Positions 1-11,645 of a stretch of 64,000 nucleotides of DNA are shown here, in pieces (position 1 is the stretch's first letter; each line of letters begins with the position of its first letter). The notes below the pieces were generated by a model, which did not search any database, had not been told where the DNA came from, and was given only the letters and a program-made list of their open reading frames with translations. Position numbers and translations under genes: made by a program. The stretch lies in the NCBI GenBank assembly GCA_018398585.1, contig JAGTTD010000006.1, forward strand, positions 5,096,501-5,160,500, given 5' to 3'. This stretch comes from Simmondsia chinensis (lineage: Eukaryota > Streptophyta > Magnoliopsida > Caryophyllales > Simmondsiaceae).

Positions 1-729
1 CGCCCACCCGCCCGCCCGCCGTGCTCGGGCGAGGGTGTGGGTAATTTTTTTTTTAATGGGTACATTTATTTTGCTAAAAAAAATTCTTATCGTTAATGCC
101 TGCTATTTACTGTATGGGAGTTATGAAAATTAAACAAAATAGCTGTTGGTGATAATACTCACTAATTAAAATTAAGTAATTTATTACTAGCTTTTTTTTT
201 TTTATCGTTGGGAGCCACAGCTTTTCTTCTTCTTCTTACAGCTTTCTAGTATAAATAACAGGCAATGTGTAGTCAAATATTATAAAGAAAAACCAGCTCT
301 CTCTTCTTCTTCTTCCCATTCTTCAGTTCGTAATTCCACTTCTTCTCTTAATAATTTGGGCAAAGTTCTTGTGCTCTCTTACCCGACATTTAACGAGTGC
401 ACGTTAATAGTTGGACCGTGTTAATCCTGGAGGATGGCCACCGATATAGCTATTTGCTTCGGAGCAGCTGCAAAATCGTCTTTTGGGATAGTAGTATTTT
501 TAACGGCATGGTATCTACGGTATTCTAACCAATCTTTCCACTTTTTCGGTATTATTTGATTGCTGTGTTTAATTCGTTTTACCTTGGTTTATCCAGTATT
601 TAGACAATATTTTCTATAGTATTTTCGCTATATTTTTTTTTAGTATTTACACTATTTTCTAGAGTATTCTCGCAGTATTTTTGCTGTATTTTTCACTGCG
701 GTTGCACCGTTCGCATTGTGTTTCTAACA
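1..729 (+). repeat. 5' LTR (partial) of Copia element 1
   Basis: This sequence matches the 3' LTR at 6049-7113, from about position 6245 of that copy to its end, so the first ~200 bp lie outside the window. Both copies end after GTTGC/TACC..TTCGCATTGTGTTTC and finish in ...AACA. The 3' copy carries about 150 bp (around 6840-6960) that is absent here. No tRNA-iMet primer-binding site follows the LTR end, so the site is either lost or unusual. Confidence 0.85.
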
Positions 730-770
730 ATCTAAAAAAGGAATTCAAATTTTACATATCTATACTTAAA

Positions 771-1583
771 CATGCAACGAAATTACCTCTCCCCGACATA
801 TCTAAGGTTGAACCCCTTGATGGAAAAAATTATAAGAGATGGTCTCAGAAAATTTTATTTTTCCTATAACAAGTGTGTGTAGATAATGTACTCTATGGAA
901 AAAAAAAAAAAACTGGGGGTAAAAATGAGAAAAAGACTTATAAAGAAAAATTCACTACAGACGATCGAACCTATAGGGGCAATTTGCTGCATTTCATGAG
1001 TGATGAGCTCTTTGACATTTATGTAAAATTAGACTCATCAAAAGAGATTTGGGATTCCCTACAGAAAAAATATGGGGGAGACAATGCAGGAACTAGAAAA
1101 TATGCGGTTAGTAAGTGGCTAGATTTCAAATTCGTGGACAATAAACCAATAATTGACCAAGTCTATGAATATGAAAACGTAGTAACTACTCTTTTGTCAG
1201 AAGTCCTTAAAATTTGCAACATTACTCAAGCATATGTTTTTATTAAAAAACTTCCACCTTCTTGGAAGGACTACAAGAATTTTCTTATGTATAAAAAGAA
1301 GGACCTGACATTAGAGGAGTTAGTGAACCATTTAAAAATCGAGGAAGAAAATAGGCTTAAGGACCGGAGGCACTCATATTCAGACTTTTGTAAAGCTAAT
1401 ATTGTAGAGGCAAGGCCTAGTGATATGACATGTTTAAGAACAAGGGAAAAAACCATCATTCAAACTTCAAATCTGGTGGAAAGATTCAAAGTCAAACAAC
1501 AAATTTCTTGGAGATTGCTTTCACTGCGAAAACATGGACATATGGCCAAAGACTGTAGAAGTAAAAGAAAAACCACTCCATGA
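771..1583 (+). pseudogene. Copia gag remnant (element 1)
   Basis: The translation resembles plant Copia Gag (UBN2/DUF4219 type). It has an N-terminal DISKVEPLDGKNYKRWSQ segment, then a helical capsid-like part with SSKEIWDSLQKKYGG, and ends in a CCHC zinc knuckle. An in-frame stop near 870 separates the first segment from the rest. The zinc-knuckle region (about 1517-1560) is split between frames by a one-base loss, so the second Cys-His half is read in another frame. There is no intact start. The remnant lies 40 bp after the 5' LTR, as expected for gag, and is not functional. Confidence 0.8.
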
Positions 1584-3069
1584 ATACAGGACTACACCCC
1601 TAGGTCATAGGTTAGATATTACCTCTATCACAAATGGCAAACCACTCCAAAATCAGGAAGCTTCATAATTAGTAATAGTTAAAAATACATTTTTTATGCG
1701 TGAAGCAAAGCAAGTAAAAACAATTACAAGTTAAGAATTGCCCATCCATAAGGGGCAATCCTTTTCAAAACTAGTAAACTTCTTCCTCAATCGTGTTACG
1801 TTACACAACATTATGGCATATCCTGAAGACTTCGCTACTTGTCATAAATAAAACTACAACTGTCAAACTTGGTTGCTTATCGCAGCTTGACAAAATATTT
1901 CTAATAAAAAAATCCGAAATAAGCCGCATTTCTTGTTACGTTTGAGTAACTCACACTTCAACCAAACTTTTGCTAAGCTATCTAATACCACAAACTGATC
2001 AACAACTTAATAAGGGAAGTGAAAGGTATTATCTTTATCTTCTTAGCCGCCTTTATAATCTTATACATACAATGGTGGCACGTAATCGGTAATTCCAAAC
2101 CACGTTATTCAAAACAATGGCATGTCTGTAAGGCTTCATTACTCATAAGAAACCGAACTGCGATTACAAAAATAGGAGGCTCGTCACAATTCAGCGAACT
2201 ATTTCTAATAGGCAAGTCCAATATAGACCGCACCTGTTATCATGCCTGAGCAGCCCACACCTCAACTAACTGTTTGTTAGTTAGGCACTACTGTTGGCCA
2301 ATAACTTAAGAAGAACAATACAAGAGATTGCTTTTATCTGCCTAACTCTAGGCACTTATTAACCACCTACTTAAGATGACGGGTAACAAGCTAGTGACAT
2401 ATGAACATAAATGATAACTCAATAATAATAAGCCATTCAGAGTGTGGCAATCTGAACAAAAAGCTAGGAGTAAGATGAACTACTTCAATATCCGCAATGA
2501 CCTACTTCAAGATGGTCTTGGACTTTCCTATAGTCCACTTAAAACTCTTGTCATAGCCTATACAACTCAACAACAGGTGTGGTTTAGCAATAAGCATCAT
2601 GATAAGAGGATATTGAAGGCTTGTCATTGTTAAGCCGCATATTGGACATAAGTGCTTCAAAAATTAACAATAGTCTATATAATGAATGATATCCTTCGGG
2701 TAATATTCATTTGCAAAGTGCATTATATGAATACTGGTAGTCACTATTCCTATGATTGTTTATTTGCAACCACTAAACAGAACACATATCAAGCTCATCA
2801 GTTCATAGATGAATGCCAGAGGTAAATCAATGATAGTCAAAGATGTCCTTTGGGAATGATATGCCATATGCTTGATTTACTTCTTGCTTGGCATGTAACA
2901 GCCCTTAAGATATGTTAATTTTAGTAACCTGTCTTGACTTCGGTGTATGTCCTCAATATGCTTATCATCAAAGAAGAATACTACCCTATGTGGTTTTATT
3001 ATCTCGATTATGCTTGCTACCTTGACTTACCCAGGTATTTTGTACATGACACTCAACATTTACCAAGTG

Positions 3070-3640
3070 TATTTTCATCACCATGGTCCGCCTTGGTACA
3101 ATCATCCGTGACGGGTGTAACATTCATCACCATGGTCCGCCGCAACGGATGCAACATTCCTCGTCATGCTCCGCCCTAGTGAAATCACCCGCAACGGGTG
3201 CAAATTCATCACCGTGGTCTGCCCTGGTGCAATCACCCGGAAGGGGTGTAATATTCATCACCATGGTCTGCCTTGGTGTAATCACCCACCATGAGTGCAA
3301 CATTCATTACTATGGTATGCCCTAGGGCAATCACCTGAAACGGGTGCAACATTCATCACCATGATCCACCTTGGTGCAATCACACGCAATGGGTGCAACA
3401 TTCATCACCATGGTCTGTCCTGGTGCAATCACCCACTCTGGGTGCAACATTCATCACTATGGTATGCCCTAGGGCAATCACCCGCAATGGGTGCAACATT
3501 CATCACCATGATCGGCCCTGGTGCAATCACACACAACGGGTGTAACATTCATCACCATGGTCCGCCTTGGTGTAATTACCTGTAACAGGTGCAACATTCA
3601 TCCCTATGGTCCGCCGCCACGCAATCACTCGCAATTAAGT
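3070..3640. repeat. 49-bp minisatellite with 147-bp higher-order period
   Basis: About eleven contiguous degenerate units share the core ATTCATCACCATGGTCYGCC followed by YTGGTGCAATCACCCGCAA and GGGTGCAAC. The spacing of equivalent points is 49 bp. A variant unit with TATGGTATGCCCTAGGGCAA recurs at 3311 and 3458, exactly three units apart, and neighbouring units (ATGATC-type, CTCTGGG-type) repeat in the same order. Because 49 is not a multiple of three, the array gives overlapping open frames that are not genes. Confidence 0.9.
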
Positions 3641-4479
3641 ACAACATCACTCAGGAACATACTCATCACTTTAACTACAATACGATATATTACATACTGT
3701 TTACTTGGGCAGTAAACAAACAACGCAATATATTTGGCACTTTAATCTCATTTAAAGCAGGCTACACCTATCACCGATATACCAATCAGATGTACGAATT
3801 CAACCACCTCTGGCTTTAGCTAGAGGTGTCTTTGTCTATCAAAATAACATGGGATGGATACACCACATTCATTGCCTTGTGGGTGTTATTGACCAAATGC
3901 AAATATATCTAGCGACTAATCATGATACCGATATCCTTACATGGTTCAAACAGCTTGAATCGTGATGAATGCTCACTGATATAAAAGGGAAAAATGCTTG
4001 AGTACTCTAAGTTTCAAAAAAGACCTTAGAAGCTCGGACTCTTCTAAACATTCTCATACAAATAAGACTTGCAACATAAAACTCTCTACCAATACCCACG
4101 ATTACGCTAAACACCCAATTAAAGTTCATGGAGGGTCATGTGCCCAATTACAAGTCATGATGGCTTAAACATCTTATTAAGTGTCAAATACCTCATTACA
4201 TATCTTATTCAAATCATACGCTCTATTGATTTTGAGTAAAAATCAAAATACACATCAAATCAACAAAAATTATGAAGGGCCAAAACAAAACACTAAATAT
4301 TGCCATCACTCAGGACAACGATGTATAGGAGCAAGCTAAGAACAAGATAGATCTATGATGAACGTGGAATTACCAGGGTTCGCTCACGAAGTAGGGGGAC
4401 TAATATGTTGGTAAACTATAATTGAGTAGCTTGATACTGTAGAGGGGCAAGTAGGTTATACAGACAATTATTTGGACAA

Positions 4480-4755
4480 AAATTATAGCAAAATCAACAC
4501 TATTCGCTCGGTAGAGGCAAAATTAACACTATTCATCCAGTAGAGACAAAATCAACACTATTCGCCCAGTAGAGACAAAATCAACACTGTTCGCCTAGTA
4601 GAGGAAAAATCAACACTATTCGCTCAATAGGGATAAAAAAATATTATTCGCCCAGTAGAGGCAAAATTAATACTATTCACCCAGTAGGGATAAAAAATAA
4701 CATTATTCGCCCTGTAAGAGCAAAATCAACACTATTTGTCCAGCGGCAGAATCAT
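4480..4755. repeat. 29-bp minisatellite
   Basis: About nine contiguous units have the core AAAATCAACACTATTCGCCC followed by AGTAGAGAC. TATTC anchors fall at 4501, 4530, 4559, 4588, 4617, 4645, 4674, 4704 and 4733, so the period is 29 bp with occasional single-base slips. There are no spacers between units. Confidence 0.9.
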
Positions 4756-4814
4756 ACAGAGCTTCAAAATAATGAATAAGCACACTAACCAAATTCATCA
4801 TAAACAATAGTGTT

Positions 4815-5448
4815 ATGTTTCTTATAAACTATACTAGACCTGAAATTGCGTATGCTGTAAGTAGACTCAGTAGATACACACACAATCCTAATCAAGAGCA
4901 TTCGAACGCGTCAAAAAGATTGCTAAAATATTTGAAAAGAACTATGGATTGGGAACTTCACTTCGAAAAGTTTCCCACTGTTTTAGAAGGATATTGTGAC
5001 GCAAATTGGGTGTTTGATAATGATGAGGTTAATTCCACTAGTGGATATGTATTCACACTAGCTGGAGGCGCTATATCTTGGAAATCCTCTAAGCAATCTT
5101 GTGCTGCTACGTCGACTATAGAATCTGAGTTTATTGCTCTTGAGTTGGCAGGTCATGAAGCTGAGTGGCTAAGAAATTTATTAGGAGACGTGCCATTGTG
5201 GGGGCTTCCAGCTCCATCAGTGTCACTTCACTGCGACAGCCAAGCTGTAATCGCTATGGCAAAGAATAAAGTTTATAATGGCAAGAGAAGACACATTCAT
5301 CTTAGGCAAGGATCTTTTAGAAAGTGAAGTAATATCACTGAACTATGTAAAGTCTGAAAAGAATATTGTGGATCCGTTGACAAAAGGTCTTTGTCATAAA
5401 ATGATTGTAGAAATATTGAGGGGGATGGGATTAAAGTCTATACATTAA
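4815..5448 (+). pseudogene. Copia RT C-terminus / RNase H remnant (element 1)
   Basis: The translation from 4815 covers the end of a Copia reverse transcriptase ([16 protein letters not shown]) and the RNase H domain. Visible motifs are [33 protein letters not shown] and [14 protein letters not shown], so the three acidic positions are present. A frameshift near 5305 interrupts the final helix. The C-terminal stretch ISLNYVKSEKNIVDPLTKGL continues in the next frame to a stop at about 5446. It is the only pol part left in this element. Confidence 0.85.
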
Positions 5449-6048
5449 TAAACTGTAATGTATCCAACCTGGTCTTAACAAGTTCAATGTGAGAAGTCAT
5501 AGTTTCATTCAAGGAATGCACTAAGTTTTATGTTGTCCTCCCCTATGGTGTGACAATGCGGAGATGGGTCTATAGCCATATGTTTAGTGGTGTAAGCAAG
5601 GCTTGTACTTGATGGACACTGTCTGTATGTTACCAAGGGTAAGATTGACCTTTAACTCTTAATGGACCCATATCCATATGTTTGGCGGTGTTCGGTAACA
5701 CATACTTGATGGGATCCGCCTATATAGTTGTGGGAGTGTGACCACTCCCCACCAAGGTTTAAAACTTGCCTTTTAGAGTGCCTATGAATATCTAGAACGA
5801 GCGCATGGCCGATAAAACGCGCTAAATTGAAGGAGTTGCCGAGATCTGGAGTTTGGTATGTGTCCAAGTGGAAGATTATATAGGCCTTTATGAGGTTCAA
5901 GATGAAAGTCACCTAGCAAGATGTTGGTCCTAAACTTGGGTTACACTAGGTAATGATTCAAGTTACGAGACATCGGCACTGAAAAACCAAACTCTCTTTG
6001 CTGAATCTATTCCTATCTTTATCTTCGCTTGTATCTTTTGTGGGGGAT
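5449..6048 (+). other. 3' untranslated region and polypurine tract of Copia element 1
   Basis: The stretch between the RNase H stop and the 3' LTR holds no gene. It ends in the purine-rich TTGTGGGGGAT just before the LTR start TGTTGAAA at 6049, which is the expected plus-strand primer site. The minus-strand frame at 5652-5912 has no recognisable domain. Confidence 0.6.
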
Positions 6049-7113
6049 TGTTGAAAAAATGATACAAGCTAAACTTAAGTATTATAGAAAATACATCATA
6101 TTGGAAAAATAAGAAAAGTGCTCTAGTTTACATTACACATGGAAAAAATAAGGGGGTTTGGTTGAGTTTATATGAGCATATGCCCCTCAACTCATTTGAA
6201 CTAAGTCATGGTTAAGAGAATGGTGGAAACCACATGTGCATGCCACCCATCTGCTCGCCCACTGTGCTCGGGCAAGGGTGTGGGTAATCTTTTTCTTAAA
6301 GGCTATATTTATTTTGCAGAAAAAAATTCTTACCGTTAATGCTTGCCATTTACTGTTTGGGAGTTACGAAAATTAAACAAAATAGTTGTTGGTGATAATA
6401 CTCACTAATTAAAATTAAGTAATTTATTATTGGCATTTTTTTTTATTGTTGGGAGCCATTGCTTTTTTCCTTCTTCTTGCAGCTCTCTAGTATAAATAAC
6501 AGGCATTGTGTAGTTAAAAATTATAAAGAAAAATCGGGTCTCTCTTCTTCTTTCCATTCTTCAGTTCGTAATTCCACTTCTTCTCTTCATAATTTGGACA
6601 AAGTTCTTGAGCTCTCCTAGAAAACGTTTAACGAGTGCACGTTAATAGTTGGACTGTGTTAATCTTGGAGGACGGCCGCCGATACAGATGTTTGCATCAG
6701 AGCAGTGGCAAAATCGTCTTTTAGGACAATGGTATTTCTTACGGCACGGTATCTTCAGTATTCTAACCAATCTCTCCACTTTCTCGGTATTGTTTGGTTG
6801 CTATGTTTAATCCGTTTTACTGTGGTTTTTCTAGTCTTTTTACTGAATTATATCGCCGCATACCTCACGAATTTTATAGATAATGTCATTGCAATTACAG
6901 TTTAAATTTATAGCAATAATCGGTTTATTTTCTGCAAATTTTAGTAATTTTCCTGCAACATTTTACTGTAATTTTCTCAGTATTTGCACAGTATTTTCTG
7001 CAGTATTTTCACTGTAATTTTTCAGTATTTACACTATATTTTTTGCAGTATTATCGCTGTATATTCGCTGTATTTTTCGTTGCGGTTGTACTATTCGCAT
7101 TGTGTTTCCAACA
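6049..7113 (+). repeat. 3' LTR of Copia element 1
   Basis: The LTR runs from TGTTGAAAAAATG to TTTCCAACA (1065 bp) and follows a polypurine tract. It contains a TATAAATAACAGGC promoter-like motif near 6491 and a CT-rich leader (TCTCTTCTTC). It is homologous to 1-729 and more distantly to the solo LTR at 55375-56125. The left end of the element is outside the window, so a TSD cannot be tested. Confidence 0.85.
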
Positions 7114-7577
7114 CAAGCTTGGTTTGATAAGATACTATGATGTTTGATGCTTGGCATGAATTGGCTTCTTAGCCTAACTGAGTCAAGTTGAGATTGTTGT
7201 TGAATCGAGTCGACGTCATAATCATGGTAAGCTTTCTATCTAGTCGAACTTGCTATCAGCTCAAGTTATTTGAGTTATTGTTAAACTATTATTGAACTTT
7301 TTCTGAGCTAATACTAAGCCTTTACATTAGTGAACGCTTAGTCGAGCCTTTAATGAGTCTTTAAAGAGCTCTTAACAAACCCCTATTAAACTATTCACGA
7401 ACTTTAACTGGTTGAACACCCTTTCATTCAAACTCAATTGAATAAGCTATCGATCCCTTTGTAATGAGCACAGATAGTCCCAAATCTATTTCAAGCACAA
7501 GTATCATCAAACTTTTTGTTCATTTACACCCCTAATTGGTGCAACTGGCTGAAGGTATGGCGTCCAGCTAGGGATGG
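7114..7577. other. intergenic, no gene seen
   Basis: The stretch has degenerate GAGCC/GAGCTCTT-rich text of the kind found in old TIR elements, and similar text occurs at 44.9-45.3 kb. I find no coding or RNA feature. Confidence 0.4.
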
Positions 7578-7865
7578 TGTTAGAATTTAAAACCAATCTT
7601 GATTTTTTACCCATCAGCTTAAGCTTTTAGAATAGTTGGTTCTTTAACATTGTATCAAAGCCTTGTTAACAAAGAGGTCACAAGTTAGGATCTCAACAAC
7701 CCACACTTTCAATATTAATACAATTTAAGCATATATAAGGGGCATGTGCAATATTTACGTTTCAAGCCCAATACAAATTTGCATGAAAGAGCATGTTAGA
7801 TTATGAAACCAATTATGAGCCTTTATCTATCAATTTAAACTTTTGGGATAGTTGGTTCTTTGACA
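7578..7865 (+). mobile_element. 290-bp-class TRIM/SMART mini LTR element, copy 1
   Basis: Two 72-bp terminal repeats, 7578-7649 and 7794-7865, both begin TGTTAGA and end TTTRACA. The first is followed by a degenerate tRNA-iMet primer site (TTGTATCAAAGCC). The element is flanked by a perfect 5-bp TSD GATGG (7573-7577 and 7866-7870). The whole unit is 288 bp, non-coding, and depends on enzymes of other LTR elements. Further copies are at 33658, 34082, 54455, 55217 and 63369. Confidence 0.88.
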
Positions 7866-7987
7866 GATGGAACTAGTACAGCTATCTCCTTAGGATTTTC
7901 AAAAATATATCTCGAAAGGAATAATTATATCGTGCTCAATGCTCTATAGGGTGACTTTAACATGCCTTAGAAAATACACCGAAGATT

Positions 7988-8145
7988 ATGAACTCGTGCA
8001 AGATACAAGTCTTTTGCTTTGTGGGCCTCTTAGTAGCCTTTTTGTCTTGTTTTGTATGCTTTGTTGCAGCCACTTCTGTGGTTCGGGTTCGACTCTCGTG
8101 TGAAATGCCGGATTTTGTATCGCGATCCTTCGTTATCTATCAAAA
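7988..8145 (+). repeat. possible tRNA-derived SINE remnant
   Basis: A B-box-like GGTTCGACTCTC lies at about 8086. A 3' segment CCTTCGTTATCTATC ends in a short A-run, resembling the tail of the tRNA-type SINE at 44603. No clear A box or TSD is seen. The open frame here (62-68 codons) has no known domain, so I treat this as a repeat. Confidence 0.35.
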
Positions 8146-8341
8146 AAAGGCTCATGATTCAAGAAAAAAACAAATATCACAACCGAATAGATAGCAAAAT
8201 CTAGATATTTAATTTCTTCAGAGTGGTTTTATAGAATCATTTGGCATAAGTGATTACTTTTGAATAGATTAATTGAAGTATATTTCAACTTCCTTTATTA
8301 TAAAAATCAAGGATATTTATCAAATTTTTTGTTATATTTAA

Positions 8342-8590
8342 ATAAGGATTCATTTATGAGGTATTAATGCACTGGATCCCATTAGAACTCCGAAGTTAAG
8401 CGTGTTTGGATAAGAGTAGTATCAGGATAGGTGACCTCCTGGGAACTCATCATGTTGCCAACCCTATAAGGTTGGGGGTCCTCGGAAACAGCATCTCAAC
8501 AGGATTACACCCTGAAGGGGTAAAGTTGCGTACATCCATCCCCCAGACCCCGCTTAGATAGGAGCCCTTGAGGTATTGGGTATGTTGTTG
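8342..8590 (+). mobile_element. 5S rRNA-derived SINE with RTE-like tail, copy A
   Basis: The head (about 8346-8463) matches plant 5S rRNA: TTAATGCACTGGATCCCAT, AGAACTCCGAAGTTAAGCG, and GTGACCTCCTGGGAA. It therefore covers the A box, intermediate element and C box of the internal Pol III promoter. From 8466 the tail GGTTGGGGGTCCTCGGAAAC...GGGTATGTTGTTGTTG resembles the RTE LINE 3' ends at 52664 and 52921. A 13-bp direct repeat TTGTTATATTTAA flanks it (8329-8341 and 8591-8603). A working 5S gene is unlikely: the sequence is diverged and lacks a terminator at the right place. Confidence 0.85.
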
Positions 8591-8603
8591 TTGTTATATT
8601 TAA

Positions 8604-9462
8604 TTAAATAAAATAAAATTGAATCAATTTCTAGAGAGTTCCATGCTCTTAAGCATCGATATATATATATATATAGTTCACTTAAAATATTCGCAACATG
8701 CATGCATGTAGAATAAATGTCAATGATTGAACTATAAACAATTAGTGATAAAAACCAATATGTATATTTAATTGGTTGTTTTTACCCAAAATTACTTTCA
8801 AACCAGTCATTTTTTACTTAAATATCATAATTTTTCAAGTTTTCGGAAAATTACATTCAAAAGTTTACATATTTTCAGTCAGCAGCCTACATATATAATG
8901 ACGTTGTATTCCGTTTATGCTGCATGTGTGAATTTGTTTAGGTTATACATAAAACCGGAGAAAACGTAATACATGTTGAATTTAGCTCAGTTTGTAAAAC
9001 ATTGAACTATTAAGGTGGCTCTATGCGCATGTTCGAAACACACAAGCATGTGGAGACTTATTTAAAAATATATTGCTTTATTAAATGAGCTCACACCAAT
9101 ATTTGTTTATCTTCTCGTTTTCTGTATAAAAATGCGAAATTATACGTATAGCTTTAATCGAAATCGAATGGGGTCAATGTACGCAATTGATTGAAAAAAT
9201 TTAAACTTTTGAAGATAGTTATCTAAAAATTGAAGAGTGTGATTGTTAAGTTAAAAATGAATTTTTTTTTAAAAAAATTGCTTTTTTTTTTTTTTTTTTT
9301 GTAAAAAATACTATTTCATGTGTATAAGTGTGCGTTTGACGTATTGTCTTAAAATACAACTTTATTTTTAATGAATTAATGAAGTTTTCTCCCACAATAT
9401 CAAATGTTTCTAAATATACATATCTTTTATTCTTAAAAGAAGTCAAAAAATAGTATTTTCTA
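8604..9462. other. intergenic; weak tRNA-like fragment only
   Basis: The stretch is AT-rich. At 8982-9046 TTAGCTCAGTTTGTAAAAC and TGTTCGAAACACA are spaced like tRNA A and B boxes and could be a degraded SINE. A T-run occurs near 9281-9300. No gene was recognised. Confidence 0.35.
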
Positions 9463-9847
9463 CGGTGACTTACAAGAGGTCCCTCTATTTTATCCATTAG
9501 TTCAATTTAATCGTTATACTTTTAATTGTGTCAATTTAATTCATGTAAAATTGATATTGTATCAATTTGCTCCTTAGATTAAAATTTATATTAAGTTGTT
9601 AATAAAGCTTTTAATGGTTTAACCATGAGTTGGATTAATTTGAGTGAATGGGTGGATTTTTAGTGGGTTATTTGCATCTAATGTGGTTGTGTCGTTCAAA
9701 ATTACGTTAATAGTTTAACTTGAATTTGACCAACGAACTAAATTGACATAATACGAATCATTAAGGAACTAAATTAACGCAATTAAAAATATAAAACCTA
9801 AATTGATATAATAAGAAAAGTACAGAAACCTTCGATGTAAATAACCC
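9463..9847. mobile_element. MULE-like MITE with long terminal inverted repeats
   Basis: The ends are imperfect inverted repeats: the left arm carries GTCCCTCTATTTTATCC and TTTTAATTGTGTCAATTTAATT, and the right arm repeats these reversed around 9750-9845. The flanks TATTTTCTA (9454-9462) and TATTTTCTG (9848-9856) form a 9-bp TSD with one mismatch, as for Mutator-type elements. It is non-coding. Confidence 0.7.
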
Positions 9848-10439
9848 TATTTTCTGTTAAGTCAGAAATAAAAGTAAAATTAAAAACAATTTCTAGTAAA
9901 AAAATCCCCACTAATGATTAAAAATTAGCTTTTGAAAAAAATGCGATTATTTACGATGAAGGTCCATGCACTTTTCAAAATCGCATTTTTTGTAATGGAC
10001 ATATTATTCATGCTCACAGTAGGTAAGGAGAGCTGACCTAAGCTCTGCTATTTCATTTTGTGCTATTAACAGTGAGTCCGTAGATGTTCACATGTGGACA
10101 TTTGATAAAATTAACTTTTATGTGATTAACAATGGGTCTTTAGATGCTCATATTAGGAAGAGGATGAAAGGACACTCACGATTTGAATCATTTCTGAAGA
10201 TGGCAAAGTTCACCAAATTTGCTAAGAAAAAGGGGAAGAAGAGCAAAAAGGGATGAGAGGAGCAGGCTCTGAAGTGAGTTCAATATCTTGTTTGTAAATC
10301 CGCTTATTGTATTCATAAAAGACTTCTCCAACAAGCTCTTGAGTATCAAAGATAGAAAAGGTGTAATGCAAGAATTCGAGCAAAGGAGAGGCGAGCACCA
10401 CTAAGCTCATGGGCTCCATCTATAGTCTGGTTCTCGTCC
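9848..10439. other. intergenic, no gene seen
   Basis: The minus-strand frame at 10222-10419 has no recognisable domain. A short segment around 10090-10110 matches 26200-26222 in inverted orientation, so part of this is repeat DNA. Confidence 0.4.
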
Positions 10440-10902
10440 TGCTTTTTTGTTTCAGATTGTGATGTTCTGTAGTCCCCCCTTTGGTTGTTTATTTACTTCT
10501 AGTATATTATTGGGGGTATGGTGGGAGATACTTCTAGGGGCGGCCATGAGCTGAGTATTGTTTGGAGTGCCTGTGGCACGTGTTTCTCGTTGTTCATAAG
10601 AGTTATTAGTGTTTGAGATTATAGGCTTCTATTCTGTGCTATCCCTTAAAAGATGGAGGGTGTTCTTCTTCATTGGTGCTTGTTTGCTCATGTTTAGGTG
10701 TTTTTTTGTCTTAGTTTGGTGTAGTTCTTTAGGCATTTTCATTCCCCAGAAGTTAGTGTAGGTGTGTTTTTAAGCGTCTTTAGATCTTCAAGTCCTTTAT
10801 TTCGTTTTGCTTTTTCCCGCTCGTACGGTCTTTCTAGGGCTCCATTTGGTGAATACGCCAGCTTGCTCTGAGAGTTTTCTCTCTATTTATTGGAAAAAAA
10901 AT
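10440..10902 (+). mobile_element. L1 LINE 3' end, tail 1
   Basis: This is T-rich 3'-UTR-like text ending in the hairpin GAGAG-TTTT-CTCTC (10870-10883), then TATTTATTGG and an eight-base A run. Six other tails in the window have the same architecture. The body is 5'-truncated and has no reading frame left. Confidence 0.6.
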
Positions 10903-11074
10903 GACAGGAGTTACTGTTTTCTTGTTTTAGGTGTTTTGAGTCATTAGATAGGACTTCCATCGGTGTTGTTTGTTATTTCCCCTTTTTCTACACTATGTGT
11001 ATGCTTTTTGGATCTCTTCTGAGATGTCAGTTTTTATTTCACGAGATTTTCTCACTAATTATCGGAAAAAAAAG
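10903..11074 (+). mobile_element. L1 LINE 3' end, tail 2
   Basis: A second L1-type 3' end directly follows tail 1. It ends with GAGA-TTTT-CTC (11043-11053), then ACTAATTATCGG and an A run to 11073. It shares CACTATGTGTATGC-like text with the tail at 27.6 kb. Confidence 0.6.
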
Positions 11075-11351
11075 TCATAAACCCCAAAACTTCACAGTAT
11101 ATTCCTTCGTTATTGCATCTTATGTTAGAAGAATATGAACCGTATAAAACATATTTATATAAAACGAATGCAAAACCTTTGGAATCTTTAAATTATATCC
11201 ATTCATTCATATAATTGATTTTTTTTAAAAATTAATTTCTCGCGCAACTAACAAAAATAGTATCTAGGTTTTTGTAATTCGATGTAAGGAAATATACACT
11301 TATAAAAATGAAAAGAATCGTAATACAAAAGATTACATGAAAAATCTCACT

Positions 11352-11475
11352 ACGAGATAGCGCTTTTTCTCGATAAATATCGGCAAAGCCGTAGAACAAA
11401 TAGGCAACTCGAAAAGACGAGGCCTAAGCCACCCTGTAGACGGAAGTGAGAACAAAAAACAAAAAATAAAAAAGA
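11352..11475 (-). mobile_element. L1 LINE 3' end, tail 3 (minus strand)
   Basis: Read on the minus strand it ends CGGC-TTT-GCCG, ATATTTATCGAG and an A run. The preceding CGAGTTGCCT also occurs in tail 4 at 12.8 kb, so the two are from the same subfamily. Confidence 0.55.
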
Positions 11476-11645
11476 GACCAGATCAAACAAGGAACAAACA
11501 GGCACGAAATTTAGAGACGGTAATTTAGAAAAAGGAATTTTAGAGACGGTAATTAGATGTCTCAAATTCAATGAGGTTTAGAGATAGGTTTATAACGATT
11601 TATAGAGGGGAAAATCAGAGACGAATTAGAGACCATTTTTAATTT

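Larger units (their letters stand above)
1584..4789. other. pol-less interior of Copia element 1
   Basis: Protease, integrase and most of the reverse transcriptase should lie between gag and RNase H, but I find no trace of them in either strand. The stretch is AT-rich, lacks long reading frames and holds two minisatellites (3070-3640 and 4480-4755). At 2896 the string TGTAACAGCCCTTAAG resembles the start of a Ty3-type LTR, but I found no matching end. The interior may be a replacement or captured sequence, or a later insertion. Confidence 0.6.

Noticed and set aside
3083..3819. Overlapping open frames through the 49-bp repeats as repeat proteins
   Set aside because: The unit length is not a multiple of three, all frames stay open by composition, and no domain or start context supports a protein.
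3070..4755. CRISPR-like array
   Set aside because: The 49-bp and 29-bp units are contiguous, degenerate and have no unique spacers; the DNA is plant nuclear.
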